Part shown: in pieces, positions 32,159 through 45,389 of the stretch
How positions within the stretch are numbered: the first letter of the stretch is position 1
Layout: every line of letters begins with the position of its first letter
Assembly: GCF_963678635.1 (NCBI RefSeq)
Contig: NC_087063.1
Coordinates: forward strand, 80,399,574-80,463,573
Direction of reading: 5' to 3'
DNA: 64,000 nucleotides
Source of the DNA: Symsagittifera roscoffensis
Lineage: Eukaryota > Xenacoelomorpha > Acoela > Convolutidae
Program-made: the position numbers and the translations under genes
Notes under the pieces: model-generated
Database searches by the model: none
The model's input: only the letters and a program-made list of their open reading frames with translations
What the model was told of the DNA's origin: nothing

Positions 32159-32559
32159 CAGGGGCGGATCTAAGATTTTCTCTAGGGGGGTGGGGGGGGG
32201 GGGGACAGATTTTAAAAAAATTTTCCAAAATTTTGACGATCTTTTTTTTAGGTCAACCAAATTGATTTTTCGAGCTCTCCCAAAGCACTGTTTTGCTCTC
32301 CCAAAGCACTGTTTTGCCCGTTTTTTGGGCACTTTTTGAAAAATTTTGACAAAAAAGTCGCGTTTTTTGGCGCGCGCTCCCCCTCAAAGTTAGTATATAT
32401 TGGCGCCTAAGGCGCCTTTAGAAAAATTTTAGGGTCGGTCGGCCAAAAATGGATTTCTGAAAAAGTATCAAAGGGAGGACCCTTTGGGTCGGCAGGGGGT
32501 CGAATCCCTGAGAGGGGAAGCGTCCACCCCCCCCCCGCCCCCCTCTAAACCCACCCCTG
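32159..32559 (+). mobile_element. hAT-like MITE 2 with perfect 8-bp TSD
   Basis: A 401-bp non-autonomous element flanked by AAGAGAAC (32151-32158 and 32560-32567). The left end CAGGGGCGGATCTAAGATTTT and the inverted right end CAGGGGTGGGTTTAGAG form imperfect TIRs. The internal sequence is closely related to MITE 1 in the same orientation, including the CAAAGTTAGTATATATTGGCG block, the palindromic GGCGCCTAAGGCGCC and the homopurine/homopyrimidine runs near both ends. No coding capacity for a transposase. Confidence 0.93.
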
Positions 32560-32567
32560 AAGAGAAC

Positions 32568-33133
32568 GGTCAAAATACTTTCATCAAACTTTTTTTTATA
32601 TAATAGTTTTGGCTTCAACTTTCGAAAAAATTGATGGAATGCTTGTGTTCGGGTGTACTTTCTTTCCAGGAAAAAAATTTATAAGTAGCCTTTTTTGACG
32701 ATTTCATTTTTTATTTTTTTCATTTGCTTTTTTTTGAAAATTTACAATTTTTGTAAAGCGAACACTAATCCATAGACATTAAAAAGCAGTCAGAACATTC
32801 AAGGCTTTGCTTAGATACGAGCCGTCTTGTTTTCGTTTCTAAATCGAACAAGAATTGGTAGATTTGAGGTAAATTTCTCGACTTTAACTTGATAGATCTG
32901 TTCGATCTAACTTGACAGTTGATATTAACTCAACAATCAGAAAAAAAAAAATAAAAAAATACATCAACCGATGCAATATGTGAGACGGGCACTTTCAGTT
33001 GTCCCAACTTTTCGACTGAGACGAATGTACAAGTATTTTAGCACCTAAAGAAAAATGGTACCCCTCGAATGAATGAAACAGAAAATGAACTCTTTAAAGT
33101 CAATTTTCGATCAGTATAAGTAAGAATTGCAGA
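32568..33133. other. spacer between MITEs 2 and 3
   Basis: No gene. At about 32788-32835 AAAAAGCAGTCAGAACATTCA and GATACGAGC-GTCTT match the segment just inside the left inverted repeat of the 9-kb unit (16352-16395), so a decayed relative of that unit's left end may be present. Confidence 0.5.
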
Positions 33134-33565
33134 CAGTAGAGGATTTAGGTGGGGCGTTGGATGCTTCCTTCAAATCCCTCAGGGATACGACCCCCTGCCG
33201 ACCCAAAAGGTGCCCGTCTTTTGTACCACTTTGAGATATCTATCTTTGGTGAGGTAACCTGAAATTTTTCTAAAGGCGCCTTAAGCGCCTTAGGCGCCAA
33301 TTAACACTAATTTTTGAGGGGGGACTGCGCGCCGAAAAAAACGCGTTTTTTTGTCAAAATGTTCCAAAAACTCCTAAAAACGCCCTTTTTGGCATGTTGT
33401 TTCAAAATTTTGGTGAGAAAGTTTGGTCAAAATGAGGTATTTTTAGGGATTCGTGAATGCTAAGAAAATCAGTTTGGTCGACCTAAAAAGAAAAAAGATC
33501 GACCACATTTTCAATTTGTTTTTAAAAATCCCGCCCCTCTCAAGAAAATCCTAGATCTGCCCCTG
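33134..33565 (-). mobile_element. hAT-like MITE 3 with perfect 8-bp TSD
   Basis: A 432-bp element in opposite orientation to MITEs 1 and 2, flanked by ATTGCAGA (33126-33133 and 33566-33573). The right end ...AGATCTGCCCCTG inverts to CAGGGGCAGATCT, and the left end is CAGTAGAGGATTTAGG. It shares CCCTCAGGGATACGACCCC, GCGCCTTAGGCGCCAATT and GTCGACCTAAAAA with the other members. Confidence 0.92.
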
Positions 33566-33573
33566 ATTGCAGA

Positions 33574-34615
33574 GATGATGTCCAGAATCTCAAATCAAAT
33601 TTGAGAGATGCCTCAAAATTTTAAAAATGGCAATTCGTCACGCATTTTGAATAAAACACGAAATCTTTAAATTTTAAAAAATTTTGATTTAAAAACGGCA
33701 AAAATAAGAACAAAGATAGCCCGTTGCTGTGCGAAGAACACAGAATATTCCGACCATATTCATAAAAACTACAAATAAAAGTTCTTCAAATCATTAAGTT
33801 CTTCCAATTAGTGTCGTTTTTTGTAGTGTGATGATCAAACTATACACGCGCCTAAAAAGTGAGTCAATAAGACATAATTGACAATAGTTCTCTTTAAAAA
33901 AAATGGCAAATAAAAATGGAAAAAAAGTTAAAAACCATTGCGATTTTTGTCCTATTTTTTATCAACAATAGTTTTTAAAAATAAAAAATTTTCTTGCCAC
34001 GTAAGTGCCAAATATAGCTTTTAACACTAAAATTTGTTTGGAAAACAGTCTAAACACAGTCCGATGAGGTGATACCTGATTTTTGTGGTACCTGATTTTG
34101 CAATTACAGGTTGAATTATCTTTTTTGATATGAGATAATATACATTTTACAAGTAGCAAAACTGAATAACGTGCATCGTCCTTCGAACACTTGTGCTGAA
34201 CGTATGCAGACGAGTTCGGAGTATGCGAGCGATCGTTTTTTTTATAAACTTATTTGATGTCGTCTCGTACGTTTCTTCCGGATGTTTCAAATAATATCAC
34301 GTTTTCCCGTTTATTGAAATTCCTGTTGACCCAATTTCTTAAATGGTATGGTCATATAGCCCTCGATTATTTCAGATCTATTTATTAACAATAACAATAA
34401 AAACTGTTTTATCATCTATCTGTTTGCACAGCAAAATTGAGCCGTGTAGCGTGGAAGCTTTATGTGTTACTTTTTTTTAGATCAACTTAGCTATCTCCTT
34501 CTAGATCCCAGTGCGCTAATTGGAAGTTTTGCCCATTTTTCAAAACGTCCTTGCCAGCCCCCACCTTGGCAAACTGCGTGATTGAAAACGTAATTGTCTG
34601 TTTTTTAATTTAAAA
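33574..34615. other. no gene recognised
   Basis: AT-rich intergenic DNA between MITE 3 and the large inverted structure. The minus-strand frame 33962-34159 shows no domain. Confidence 0.5.
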
Positions 34616-37600
34616 TGTATGTATTAAGATAGGGAATAGAGATGGTAAGGTTTCATGGTTTGTGTGATGGTAAAAGAATGGTAAGAAAAACGAATTTTTT
34701 TTCTTCTGGATTTTGTGTGGAGATGTATAGTTTTTTCGCAGAAAACTCGGCGCGCGTTATCTAATTGTTGGATATCACTGGTTAATTACGTTTAGATTGT
34801 GGAATTAAAGTATTATGTTTTTTGGTACATGGTAAGTCAATGGTTAGAGTTTCAAAAACTGAAATTTTTTACCAAAAAAACTGAAAATTTTTTAAACAAA
34901 CATCAAAAAACAATAAAGTTTGGTGTATTTCAACCTATTTATTATTTTACTAGACAATCCTACTTTTTGAAACAGTGCTCTATCTACCTTAAACTATGCT
35001 GAAGCTAGGCTATCTTGGAAAAAACTGCAAAAAGTTCAAAATTTTTCAGAAAAAACTGCAAAAATTTTAACTTTCGGAAGGATTTGCAGAAATCGCAGAT
35101 ATTGGTTAACTTTGTCCCCATCTAAATGTAAAATTATTTAGGTGTAGAATTTAAAATTAGACCCACATTGTATTGTAATTGGAATCATATTGAGACAATG
35201 ATAAAAATTTTTGAATAAAAATATGGATATCTCCACAATTTTCTCTCAAAATACTGAAATATGATCAAATTTACCCTAATTTGAGTTCAGAAGCAGGTTA
35301 TATATTTTCTGAATATCTGAGCGGTAGCTCATAAAGGCTTCAAAACTTCCGAAACTTCGAAAAAAAATCAAATTTTTGGAAAAAAATGCAAAATCTCAAG
35401 ATTTTGGCTAATTTTTTTTTACTCTCACCTAGTTGAAAAAATACTTTTGTGCAGGTTTTAAAACTAAGCTCAATTTGTATTTTATTTGGAAAAAGTAAAG
35501 TATAAACTAATTAAATCTATCCAAAATTTACCATTTTTAAACTTTTGTTTCTGTAATTAACTGGTTGTTTGTCCAGTTCAGGGAGAATTTACCTATGAAT
35601 CTCAAATCCAATGAACAATAAGAGCAATATTCTTTGAAATTTCCAGATCAAACTACATGATTCAACTCTTCCTCAGTTTTTTCTCAAGGATTTACACAAT
35701 TTCGTACAAAAATTACAACGTCTGAGAAACGTTTCACCTTAATAATAATAAATTTCAGATCCATGATGAAAAATTAACAGTTAACTGCTAAAATTGACTA
35801 AAAATGAGGTAAATTTTTATTAAAAAGTATTTTAGATATTGGATGTAATTCAACAAAATCTTCGTCGTAACTGATGATTATCTCTCTATTGCTTCTACAA
35901 CATAATTTTCAGACTTTTTCCGTAGAAATGTTCCATCTTTTAAAAATGTTCTTACTTTCTGCTTAATGCGTTGTTTTTGCCACAGAACTCACTTTGCAAG
36001 AAAATTTAGTCAAAAGTGGTGAAAAAAGGAGGACAAGAGTATCAATTGAACGAACAATTTGCTGACAGAGATGAAACTAGAACTGATTACGTCTAACTAT
36101 TAATAGAATATTTGTACATGTTTTTCTTTTGTTTCCCTTGTTCAAATGCTACAAAAACCATTTATGCAAAAATACAATTTTTGGTATCATTAATTATCAA
36201 TTTTATTGCAAAATAGTTATGAATTCGCTTTTTACTTACGATTTTTTTGGAAGTTTTCTCAAAAATGACTAAGTGAGAGAAAATCGGTGCTAGTTAAAGC
36301 ATTCAAAAGCACATGTAAAAATTGAGAATGTAAAAATGTATTTTTTTTATGTTTTATTTCATATAATTAATATCTGGTTTTGCTAAAGTATCAGTTTGCT
36401 TAGAAACTTTCAGCATGCGCTATTTTATTTTCTCTAAAATCTTTCTGCGTCAATTTTGTGTTTTTATTCAAAAAAAGGAATTTAGATCTTGAAAGCAAAT
36501 TTTCATTTAATGCTTCAAGTAAAATATTCCAAAAAATGTCGATATTGGGTTTAATTCACAAAAATTATCCTCAAAACATTTGAAATTTCATATAAATTTC
36601 CAAAAATTACATATAAATATAAACCTTTGAGACTTTTATGTTGGATACTATCTCATGATATAACTTATAAGCTACACTTTAGTAAAATTATTTCATAACT
36701 CCTAATGAACCAAACTGAGTTTCTGTTTCAAGTTAGAAATTTTCAATTTCTGTTTCATCTACTATGTTCCAACCTAATCCAAATTGAACAAAATTTCACC
36801 TGAAAATTGAATTTTACATGGAAGAGTGTATCATTTCAACAAACGTTCAATAACTGGAAGCAAAATAATACCACAAATACTTTGCTGCAAATCTTCAAAT
36901 TATTCTGTCAACCTGATAACTGTATGATGCTATTTCAACTCTGAATTTTTATATTGAAGTTAAAGTTTGGTCGAGAAAGATGTAAATTATTATCTTGAAA
37001 TTTTCATTCGTTAGCAAAAACATATATTTTGTCTTTTCTCGATCAGTTACCAATTTTTTTTACAACATCGCCAAAAAAACAAAATAAAACTATAATTTTT
37101 GAATAGCTCAACCCTTATTATCTGCTTAAAAATACTATATTCTATGAACACTTTTTTAAGCACTAAACAAGGAAAACTTTAAGAAGGTAAATAGGCAAAT
37201 TTGAACTCGATTGTAGTTAGTTTTATCATCAGTCAGAATCTTTGAATAAAAAAAATAAATGACAGATCAAGAATAGTGATGAAAAAACTGTATTACTCTT
37301 ACTCGATTTTTTCAATTTTATGACAATTGTATACTTTTTTCAGATTCAGTAAAAAAAAATTTCATAGTAATTTCTGTGTTTATAAAAAAGATATTAATTT
37401 CACCTTCTCTTGGAGTGTGTTTTGAGACTGCTGAGCATCTTTTTCATATTTAACAAAAAAAATTACAAAAAGAATGCTTCTTCTTGATATGACTGGTGAG
37501 CTCCTCACTGCTATATGTATAAAAAATACAGTTCGAACACTTCAAAACACCACAGTTTATACAAGGTCTTGACGCGTGTAAGCGAGTGTATTCTCTGCCT

Positions 37601-37960
37601 TATTCAAGACATGCAATTCTTTCGTTTCTATTCAGTGACGGTATCTCAATAAGTAAGGAAAGAGTTTGAGAATAAATGAGAGATTTAGATTGTCCCATAA
37701 TTTTTAGTAAGAAATCCTCAAAAAACGAACAAAAATTAGGTTAAAACAGTTAGGTAAAACTCTTAACCAATTGTTTTTAACGTTAAAGAAACTCAGAATA
37801 TATATCGTTCCATTTGGCCTAGCTGAAACAAAAAGCATCCAACCTAACCATGGAGTTTTCAAAAGCTTTGATATCAACCAATCAGAATCGAGCATTATTT
37901 TAAAAAATTATTATTTTTTCTGACATCAACTTATCAGAATTCAGCAGTTTCTGGACTTAA
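34616..37960 (+). repeat. left arm of a 14-kb inverted structure
   Basis: The arm starts at ATGTATTAAGATAGGGA and is the reverse complement of two tandem segments on the far side (45390-48742 and about 41760-45385). Landmarks include CCATGAAACC/GGTTTCATGG, CTTTTTGAAACAGTGC, the AACTGGTTGTTTGTCCAGTTC block, GCTTAATGCGTTGTTTTTGCCA, and a block near 37540-37600 with GTTCGAACACTTCAAAACACC. It is AT-rich with no long frame. No TSD identified. Confidence 0.85.
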
Positions 37961-38967
37961 CTTTGGATGGGAACAATCATAATTTAAAAAAATGTTAAAC
38001 AAAAGAAACATTTGAATTTCTTTGAGTTACTCTACAAGAAAAAAAAATATTCCATGTGATTTCCTTATTTATGAACTGTATGTAGATTCTTAATTTTTCC
38101 ACAATTTTTTGGACGTTTTCGTTGTCCAAAGTAAAATTCTGCGACTAACAAAGGTTTATTTAGAGAAACCTACCCAATCAAAGAGTTTACTTTTGAACCC
38201 AGTATTGAGTATCAAAGCTTTAAACTTACTGCTGAGTTACAAGTGACTAGAAAAGAAACTTTAGTTATTTTGGAAAAATTGAAGTTAACCAAAAAAGAGT
38301 ACGATAAAAAACAACAGACTCTTTTTATTCCCTAACGAATTCTCAAATTTGTAAAAACTCCCCAGTAAAGTTCTTTCATTCTTCATTTCTTTAAAGATTT
38401 TCAAAGTTCAAAATCTTGCATGATAAGCTTTGGAATAAGATTTCCAGAGATTTACTGTGAAAAATTCATCAATTGCCAACTATCACCTCTACATCAAAAT
38501 CAAAGGACTTGCTTCGTTTGCTTCGTTTTGTTACCTATAGCGGCAATTTTTCATGTTTTTACAGCAAACAACTTTTGTTCATTCAGTTTTGCGAATCTTG
38601 TTTGTGTATATTTTTACTTATTTGGAAAATTTAAGTTCTTCGAAGGTGAAATTGTTCTTTAATGGATACGACAATCTAAGATAAAGGAACCTGTTTGTGA
38701 TTGGACACGACTTTTATAAAAAAACTTCATAAAAGGAAGTTGAAATTTGATTGGAGACAACAAGAGACCAAATATGGAAAATCTTTTCTTTTTGGTTAAA
38801 CCCACACATTCGAGTTGAAGGTGCCCCCTCTCTTAACCATAAATCAATTTTTTTTCAAGCAAACTACCGTCAACTACCTCCTCTTTCAGCCCTATTCAAT
38901 TTAATTTCAACCTAACTAACGTCAACGACCTCCGTCTCAACTGTAAAAGAATCGTTCTTTTTACTCT
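37961..38967. other. spacer of inverted structure, left part
   Basis: No recognised gene. A plus-strand frame at 38420-38662 is T-rich and hydrophobic, with no domain. Near 38866-38935 two similar blocks (CTACCGTCAACTACCTCC and CTAACGTCAACGACCTCCG) form a degenerate direct repeat just ahead of the coding remnant. Confidence 0.45.
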
Positions 38968-39529
38968 GTGTCTTTCACTCAACTTTTCGCTCAAAATGAT
39001 ATTCTCAGTCCAAAACAGAAACCTTATGTTGAATTTTCGCCTGATCTAGTACAACTCCATAGGGCGAGAAACTGTCTCTGGAGTTTTTCTGGCAAAAATG
39101 GACATCGCAATCCAAGTCTGTCACAAAGTGGAAGTGATGCGAAGAGTTTTTAGTGAACATCAGATGACACAATTACCCATCACGGAGAACCAACTTGGAA
39201 CAATGCAAATGATGGAAGAAGTGTCTGAGCATGTGGGATTGAACTACCACGACACCCCTAGATATGTGGGTCAACCAGTCGACGATTTCCTCTTTCCTAG
39301 AGAAGAATAAGGATCAGTGGAGAACCCAATTACCATAAAAGAGGATGAGGGGTTCTCTGAGCCAAGGACTCCAGTCAGCGAACCACCAAGTCAAGCAACG
39401 GCGATGGAGGCAAGACCAGCTTTACGCTGCAGTGAGATTTTGCAAAATTTTGAGAACTCAGCTGCTCGAAGATTTGTAAACAACTTGGTTGTTCTCTTGT
39501 GTTTTTTAATTTTTTTTTTTTGCATCTAG
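38968..39529 (+). pseudogene. unidentified coding remnant in the spacer of the inverted structure
   Basis: A GC-richer island of about 560 bp. The frame from 39098 runs 70 codons to a TAA (39308-39310), and the same frame stays open to 39529 after it. This gives about 143 readable codons with one in-frame stop. It includes VEVMRRVFSEHQMTQLPI, LNYHDTPRYVGQPVDDFLF and an acidic/Pro-rich part with ITIKEDEGFSEPRTPVSEP. An upstream frame (38968-39153) reads a similarly non-repetitive peptide one frame off, suggesting a frameshift near 39098-39150. Composition and lack of repetitiveness argue for a once-coding sequence. I cannot name a family; it may be the cargo or a gag-like gene of whatever element formed the inverted structure. 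Confidence 0.45.
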
Positions 39530-41759
39530 TAATTTTATTTTTGAGAGATAGCACAAAAGAGATAAGGTAAGAAGTCTTGAAAAGTTCGCTAAAAAATGCA
39601 ACGGATTAAAAATCCAACTAGTTTTGCAGTTGGTAGTTGGTAAATACTTTTACGAAATTTAGTTGCAAAGATGAAAATTTAGTTGCAAAGATGAAAGATG
39701 ATTAAATCAATTTCAACATCATGTAAAAAATTTCACAACTTTTTTGCACATAAGGTAAAAAAATCAATACAATTTTTGCAAACGCGTTAAAAACTTATCC
39801 ATAATTTTAGCACCATGCGAAAAATTTTACACCATTTTTAGCGCACATGTCTAAAAAATCAGAAAAAATCGCTCTTTAAGAAAATTTTTATTATTTTTTC
39901 TCGCATTTTAATGAAAATTGCAACAAGATTTTTTGGACTGTTGAAAATTTACATTTTTGGATTTCTTTGTTCTAAATTTGATAATTGAAAAATCCATTTT
40001 CTGTATGTATGTTGATCAAAAGTAGCAGAAAAACAATGTATTGTGAAAGGGAATATCCCTCAAAGTCATCAAAAAGGATATAATTTCAGCAATAAATTGA
40101 CAATTTTTTTTACAATAAATTTTTGCGTTTTCGCATATGCATAAGAAAAATTAAGTTCAATTTTTGCTTTTTTTTCCCTAAAAAACCACGATAAAACTGC
40201 CATCTTACACAAATATTTCATAAAATTTTTGCACACTCCTTCTTTTGCACACTCTTGCATCTGGTAAAAAAAACCTAATTAAATATTTGCAAACTCGTTG
40301 GAAAAACATAATCAAAATTGCATCTTGCGAAGAAACTCTGAATTAATTTTTGCACGCGTGTTAAAAATTACAAATTTAGTTGCTGAAAAAACTTGTGACA
40401 AGTTTCCTATAACAACTATTCAACTATCAATGATATAAAGTATTTGAAAAAGCTGATCCGAGAGGCTGACATTTGAAGACAATTTATTAAAATCTGTCTT
40501 TGTACAAAATGAAATGACAGTCAATTTCTTAATATATGTAAAAATAATCATCTAATCTCTTCAAAGTTTGGCTAAAAGATGCTCCGATTAAAACCAAAAA
40601 GAACTCAAAATTCTCGAAAGAACAACAAAAATTGTGGGTAGAGACACATTAATCTTGGGTTACTATGAATTTTTCATAAAACTCGTTAAAACTCGTTTTC
40701 GTAAAACTTTTTCGTCTCACTGAAGTGTACCTTTAGAGCTAGGATATCTGAGGAAAAGTCAGGAAAAACATATATTTTAACCAAAATTTAATTAAGACAT
40801 TAGCCAATTATCAGTTATTTTCCCAGTATTTGTATAAAAAATACAGAGCAATTAAAACATTAGCCAATTATCAGTTATTTTCCCAGTATTTGTATAAAAA
40901 AAACAGAACAATTAATTTAATTTCTGTTTTTATCTAAATTAAAAAAAATTTGTCGTATTTGACCAAAATACAAACAAGAATGTATCTTTACTTGAAAACC
41001 TTATCAATGTTTTCTCAAATTTCTGTGTTCCATTGGTTGTTTTTAGTTTTTTTTGCCACAATTTGAGGTGTTGATTGGCTACATAAATTTTCTAAAATCA
41101 AATTAGACTCAAAAGAGGAGAAAAACTTTTTCTGTTGATTGTTTTTACAAAATGAAGTTTAAAATTAATACATTTCGAGTTTTTTTTTTCAAGTTTCTTT
41201 GTTATTTTCAATCAAAAGCGTTTTCGATGATTGAAATGGACATTCATCAGATTTTAAGTTTTAACTACTACAAGCGTTTTAGAAGTGTTAATTCAGGTTG
41301 AGTGGTCGATCAGTAAGAAACAACGGAAGAGCCTATGAAACAACAATTGAAGATAAGGAACATCGTTTTGATTACCATTTTGAATCTGATACAAATCCAA
41401 AAACAGAATAACTTATAAGATTTATCAGAATAACTTATAATTGATAATCCAAAATTAATAGATTTCTAGTTGTTTATATCACAAAATACTAAAAAGAAAA
41501 CAATAAAAATGTTTATTTTGTAAATTTTTAATGACTGGTAAGAAGTAGAACCAATCAAAAAGTTTTGATCGAATTTTCAAAAGTTGATTTGAGTATCGAA
41601 AGACTAAATTAAAACAGACTAGAAATCTCATTTATCTCACTTTGTTGTCAAAGGTATATGTTAGTTGTATTGAAAAAATTCAAAAAAAATGTCAATTGGG
41701 AAGTTTCATGAACCTAGCTTTGTTCTGATCTAAAAAAAATTTTAAAATCTGTGGATATT
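39530..41759. other. spacer of inverted structure, right part
   Basis: AT-rich with no gene recognised. The minus-strand frame 40069-40260 is Lys-rich and without domain. It contains the 60-bp tandem duplication at 40797-40918. Confidence 0.5.
40797..40918 (+). repeat. 60-bp tandem duplication
   Basis: ACATTAGCCAATTATCAG with the following 42 bases occurs twice in tandem with a 60-base period (starts at 40797 and 40857), nearly identical. A recent local duplication. Confidence 0.9.
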
Positions 41760-44700
41760 TTTTACATCTGATTTGTTGATATCAAATCTGTTGAAAATTC
41801 AATTTTGAGTATAAACTTGATTCTGATTGGTTGATATCAAAAAAGTTAAATTGTCCTAAAAAATAATGCTCGATTCTGATTGGTTTATAACGAAAAAGGT
41901 AAAAGTTTCTTTAAAAGTGATGCTCGATTCGGATTGGTTGATATCAAAACTTTTGAAAATTCTATTGTTAGATTTGATGATTTTTAGTTCAGCATGGCCA
42001 AATGGGATAATAAACATTCTGATTTTCCTTAACGTTAAAAACAATTAGTTTAAAATTTTATATAACTGTTTTAATTTAATTGAATTCCTTTTTGAGGCTA
42101 TTCAACTCTTCTTATCAAAAATTATTTGACATTCAAAAACTATGTGACTGATTAGAAACGGAAGAGATGCATGTCTTGATTGTGGCAGAGAATACACTAG
42201 CTTTAACGCATCAAGACATCGTATAAGCTGTGGTGTTTTGAAGTGTTCGAACCGTAACTTTTATACATATAGCAGCAAGGAATTCACTATTCATATCAGG
42301 AAGAAGAGTTCTTCTTGTCAAAATTTTTGTTAAATATGGAAAAAAAAGATCAGCAGTCTCAAAACACACTCCAAGAGAAAGTAAAAACAATATCTTTTTT
42401 CATAAACATAGAAATTACTATGAATAATAATTTTCACTGAAAGTGAAAAGTCTAAGTAATTGTCATAAATTTGAAAAAACTAGAAGGAAAAATACAGTTT
42501 TTTTTATCACAATTCTTGATCTGTCATTTTATTTTTCAAAAATTCTGATTGATGACAAAACCAGCAACAATCGAGTTCCAATTGTCGTGAGCTTTCAATA
42601 GAAATTGATCCAAAAATCTTCAATCTACATTAAAAGCTCCATTGGTTGCAAGCTTGCGGAGATTTTGATGTAATAAACTTGTCGAAAAGTAAAAAACATA
42701 CGCTAATGAGTGTTTAAGAGTTTAAGAACTGTAAAAAACTAGATATTTAGTTAAAAAATTGACTAATTGAAAGGTTTTACCTAGTTACTTTTTTAAAGTT
42801 TTTTGTTGCTTAGTGCTTGTAAAATTTTTCATAGGGTAGAGCGTTTTCAAGCAGATATTGGGGGTTGATTTTTTAAGAATTATGGTTTCGCACTGTTTTT
42901 TTTTTAAGATTTCAGAAAAACATTTGATAACTGACCTAGAAAAGATAAAAAATTAACTTTTTTGCTTACCAATAAAAATTTCAAGATAATAATTCACATC
43001 TTTCTCAATCAAATTTTTACTTCAACATAAAATTCAGAAATGAAACAGCATTATACAGTTATCAAGTTGAGGAAATATTTTGAAGATTTTTAGCAAAGGA
43101 TTTGTGGTATTAACTTTGCTTCGCATCATTGAACGTTCGTTGAAATGATACATTTTTCCATCTAAAATTCAATTTGTGAAATTTTGTTCAATTTGGATTA
43201 AGTTGGAATATAATAGATGAAGCAGAAACTGAAAAAATTCTTATTTGAAATAGAACTCAGTTTGATTCATTAGGAGCTTTGAAATAATTTTACTAAAGTG
43301 TGGCTTATAAATTATATCTTGAGAAAAATTCCAACCAAAAAGTCTCAAAAATTCATATTTATATGTAATTTATTGGAACTTTTGTTAACATTTAATAATT
43401 TTATATAAAAATTCAGATGTTTTGAGGATACGTTTTGTGAATTAAACACAATTCCGAAATCTTTTGGATGATTTTACTTGTAGCATAAAAGAAAAATTTG
43501 CTTTCAAGATCTGCATTTCCTTATTTTGAATAAAAACAAAAAATTGACGCAGAAAGATTTTGGAGAAAATAACATAGGCATGCTGAAAGTTTCCAAGCAC
43601 ACTAATACTATAGCAATACCGGATGTTAATTATATGAAATTTAACATGAAAAAAAATTTCAGTTAGACACACAGTATAGATTTTGTTCTGATTAGCTTCA
43701 TTTTTTTTCAATTAGAAAATTAGGTAGAACTATAGAGCTTTTTGCTTAATAAGTTTCGCAAAAATGTTCAATTGTTACAGTTTGCTCTTTGATTTCTTTT
43801 TCTAAATAGGTTTCCTTAAGAAGCGTTCTTTTAGAAAATTTTTGATGATGCAGAAGTTAGGAGCTAGATTCTCTTGCGTGTTTCTACATCCGAAGGTTTT
43901 CATATCATAGCCAACAGAGCTGCCCTCAATTTTTTAAAAAATCTTAACGTTAAAATATACCTTTAATTTTTCATATTTTACATGTGCTTTTGAATGCTCT
44001 AACTAGCACCAATTTTTTCTCACTCAGACATTTTTGAGAAAAATTCCGACAAAAATCAAGAATGAAAAGTGATCTAATAACTATTTTGCAAGAAAAGTGA
44101 TATCTAATGATCCCAAAAGTTGTACTTATGCTTAATGGTTTTTTGTAGCAATTGAACAAGGGAAACTAAAGGAAAACATGTACAAATAACCTAGAAATTT
44201 TTAGACGTAATCAGTTCTAGTTTCATCTCTGTCAGCAAATCGTTCGTACTCTTTTCCTCCTATTTTCACCCTTTCTGACTGAATTTTCTTGCAAAATGAG
44301 TTCTATGGCAAAAACAACGTATTAGGCAGAAACTAATAACATTTTCAAAACACAGAACATTTCAACGGAAAAATCTGAAAATTTTGTTGAGGAGCAATAG
44401 AGAGATAATCATCAGTTATGAAGAAGATTTTGCTGAATTACATCCAATATCTAATGTACTTTAAGAAAGACTTACAGTAGTTTCAGTCAATTTTAGCAGT
44501 TAACTTTTTCATCTTGGTTCTGGAAAATTTTTAATTATTAACGTGAAACTTCTCTCAGACGTTGTAATTTTTGTACGAAATTGTGTAAATCCTTGAGAAA
44601 AAACTGAGGAAGAGTTGAATCATGTAGTTTGATCTGGAAATTTCAAAGAATATTGCTCTTATTGTTCATTGGATTTGAGATTCATAGGTAAATTCTCCCT

Positions 44701-45385
44701 GAACTGGACAAACAACCAGTTAATTACAGAAACAAAAGTTTAAAAATGGTAAATTTTGGATAGATTTAATTAGTTTATACTTTACTTTTTCCAAATAAAA
44801 TACAAATTGAGCTTAGTTTTAAAACCTGCACAAAAGTATTTTTTCAACTAGGTGAGAGTAAAAAAAATTAGCCAAAATCTTGAGATTTTGCATTTTTTTC
44901 CAAAAATTTGATTTTTTTTCGAAGTTTCGGAAGTTTTGAAGCCTTTATGAGCTACCGCTCAGGTATTCAGAAAATATATAACCTGCTTCTGAACTCAAAT
45001 TAGGGTAAATTTGATCATATTTCACTATTTTGAGAGAAAACAGTGGAAAAATCCAGATTTTTATTCAAAATTTTGTATCATCGCTTCAACATGATTCCAA
45101 TTAAAATACAACATGAAGCTGTTTTTAAACTCTACACGTATGTGTTTTTTACCTTTAGATGACGATAAAAACTTTAACCAATACCCGAGATTTTTACAAT
45201 TCCTTCCAAAAAACTAAAATTTTTGCAGTTTTCTCCAAAAATTTTAACTTTTTTGCCGTTTTTTCCAAAAACTTGAAATTTTTCGAAGTTGCAGTAAGTT
45301 TGAGTATAGTTTCAGGTAGAAAAAACACTGTTTCAAAAAATAAGGTTATCTAATAAAATAATAAATGGGCTGAAATACACCAAAC
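41760..45385 (-). repeat. inner right arm (R1) of the inverted structure
   Basis: Reverse complement of the left arm from its inner end (about 37960) out to about 34920. It ends at GAAATACACC, so the outermost 300 bp of the left arm are missing. It is more diverged from the left arm than R2 is. No gene; the minus-strand frames 43442-43711 and 43971-44159 and the plus frame 45159-45353 have no domains. Confidence 0.8.
41811..41960 (+). repeat. ~50-bp degenerate direct repeats GATTCTGATTGGTT
   Basis: Three units start near 41819, 41870 and 41928, each containing GATTC-GATTGGTT followed by ATAACGAAAA or ATATCAAAA. Both the plus (41866-42048) and minus (41856-42044) short frames read this repeat and are not genes. 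The unit is represented once or twice in the left arm near 37875-37945. Confidence 0.7.
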
Positions 45386-45389
45386 TTTT

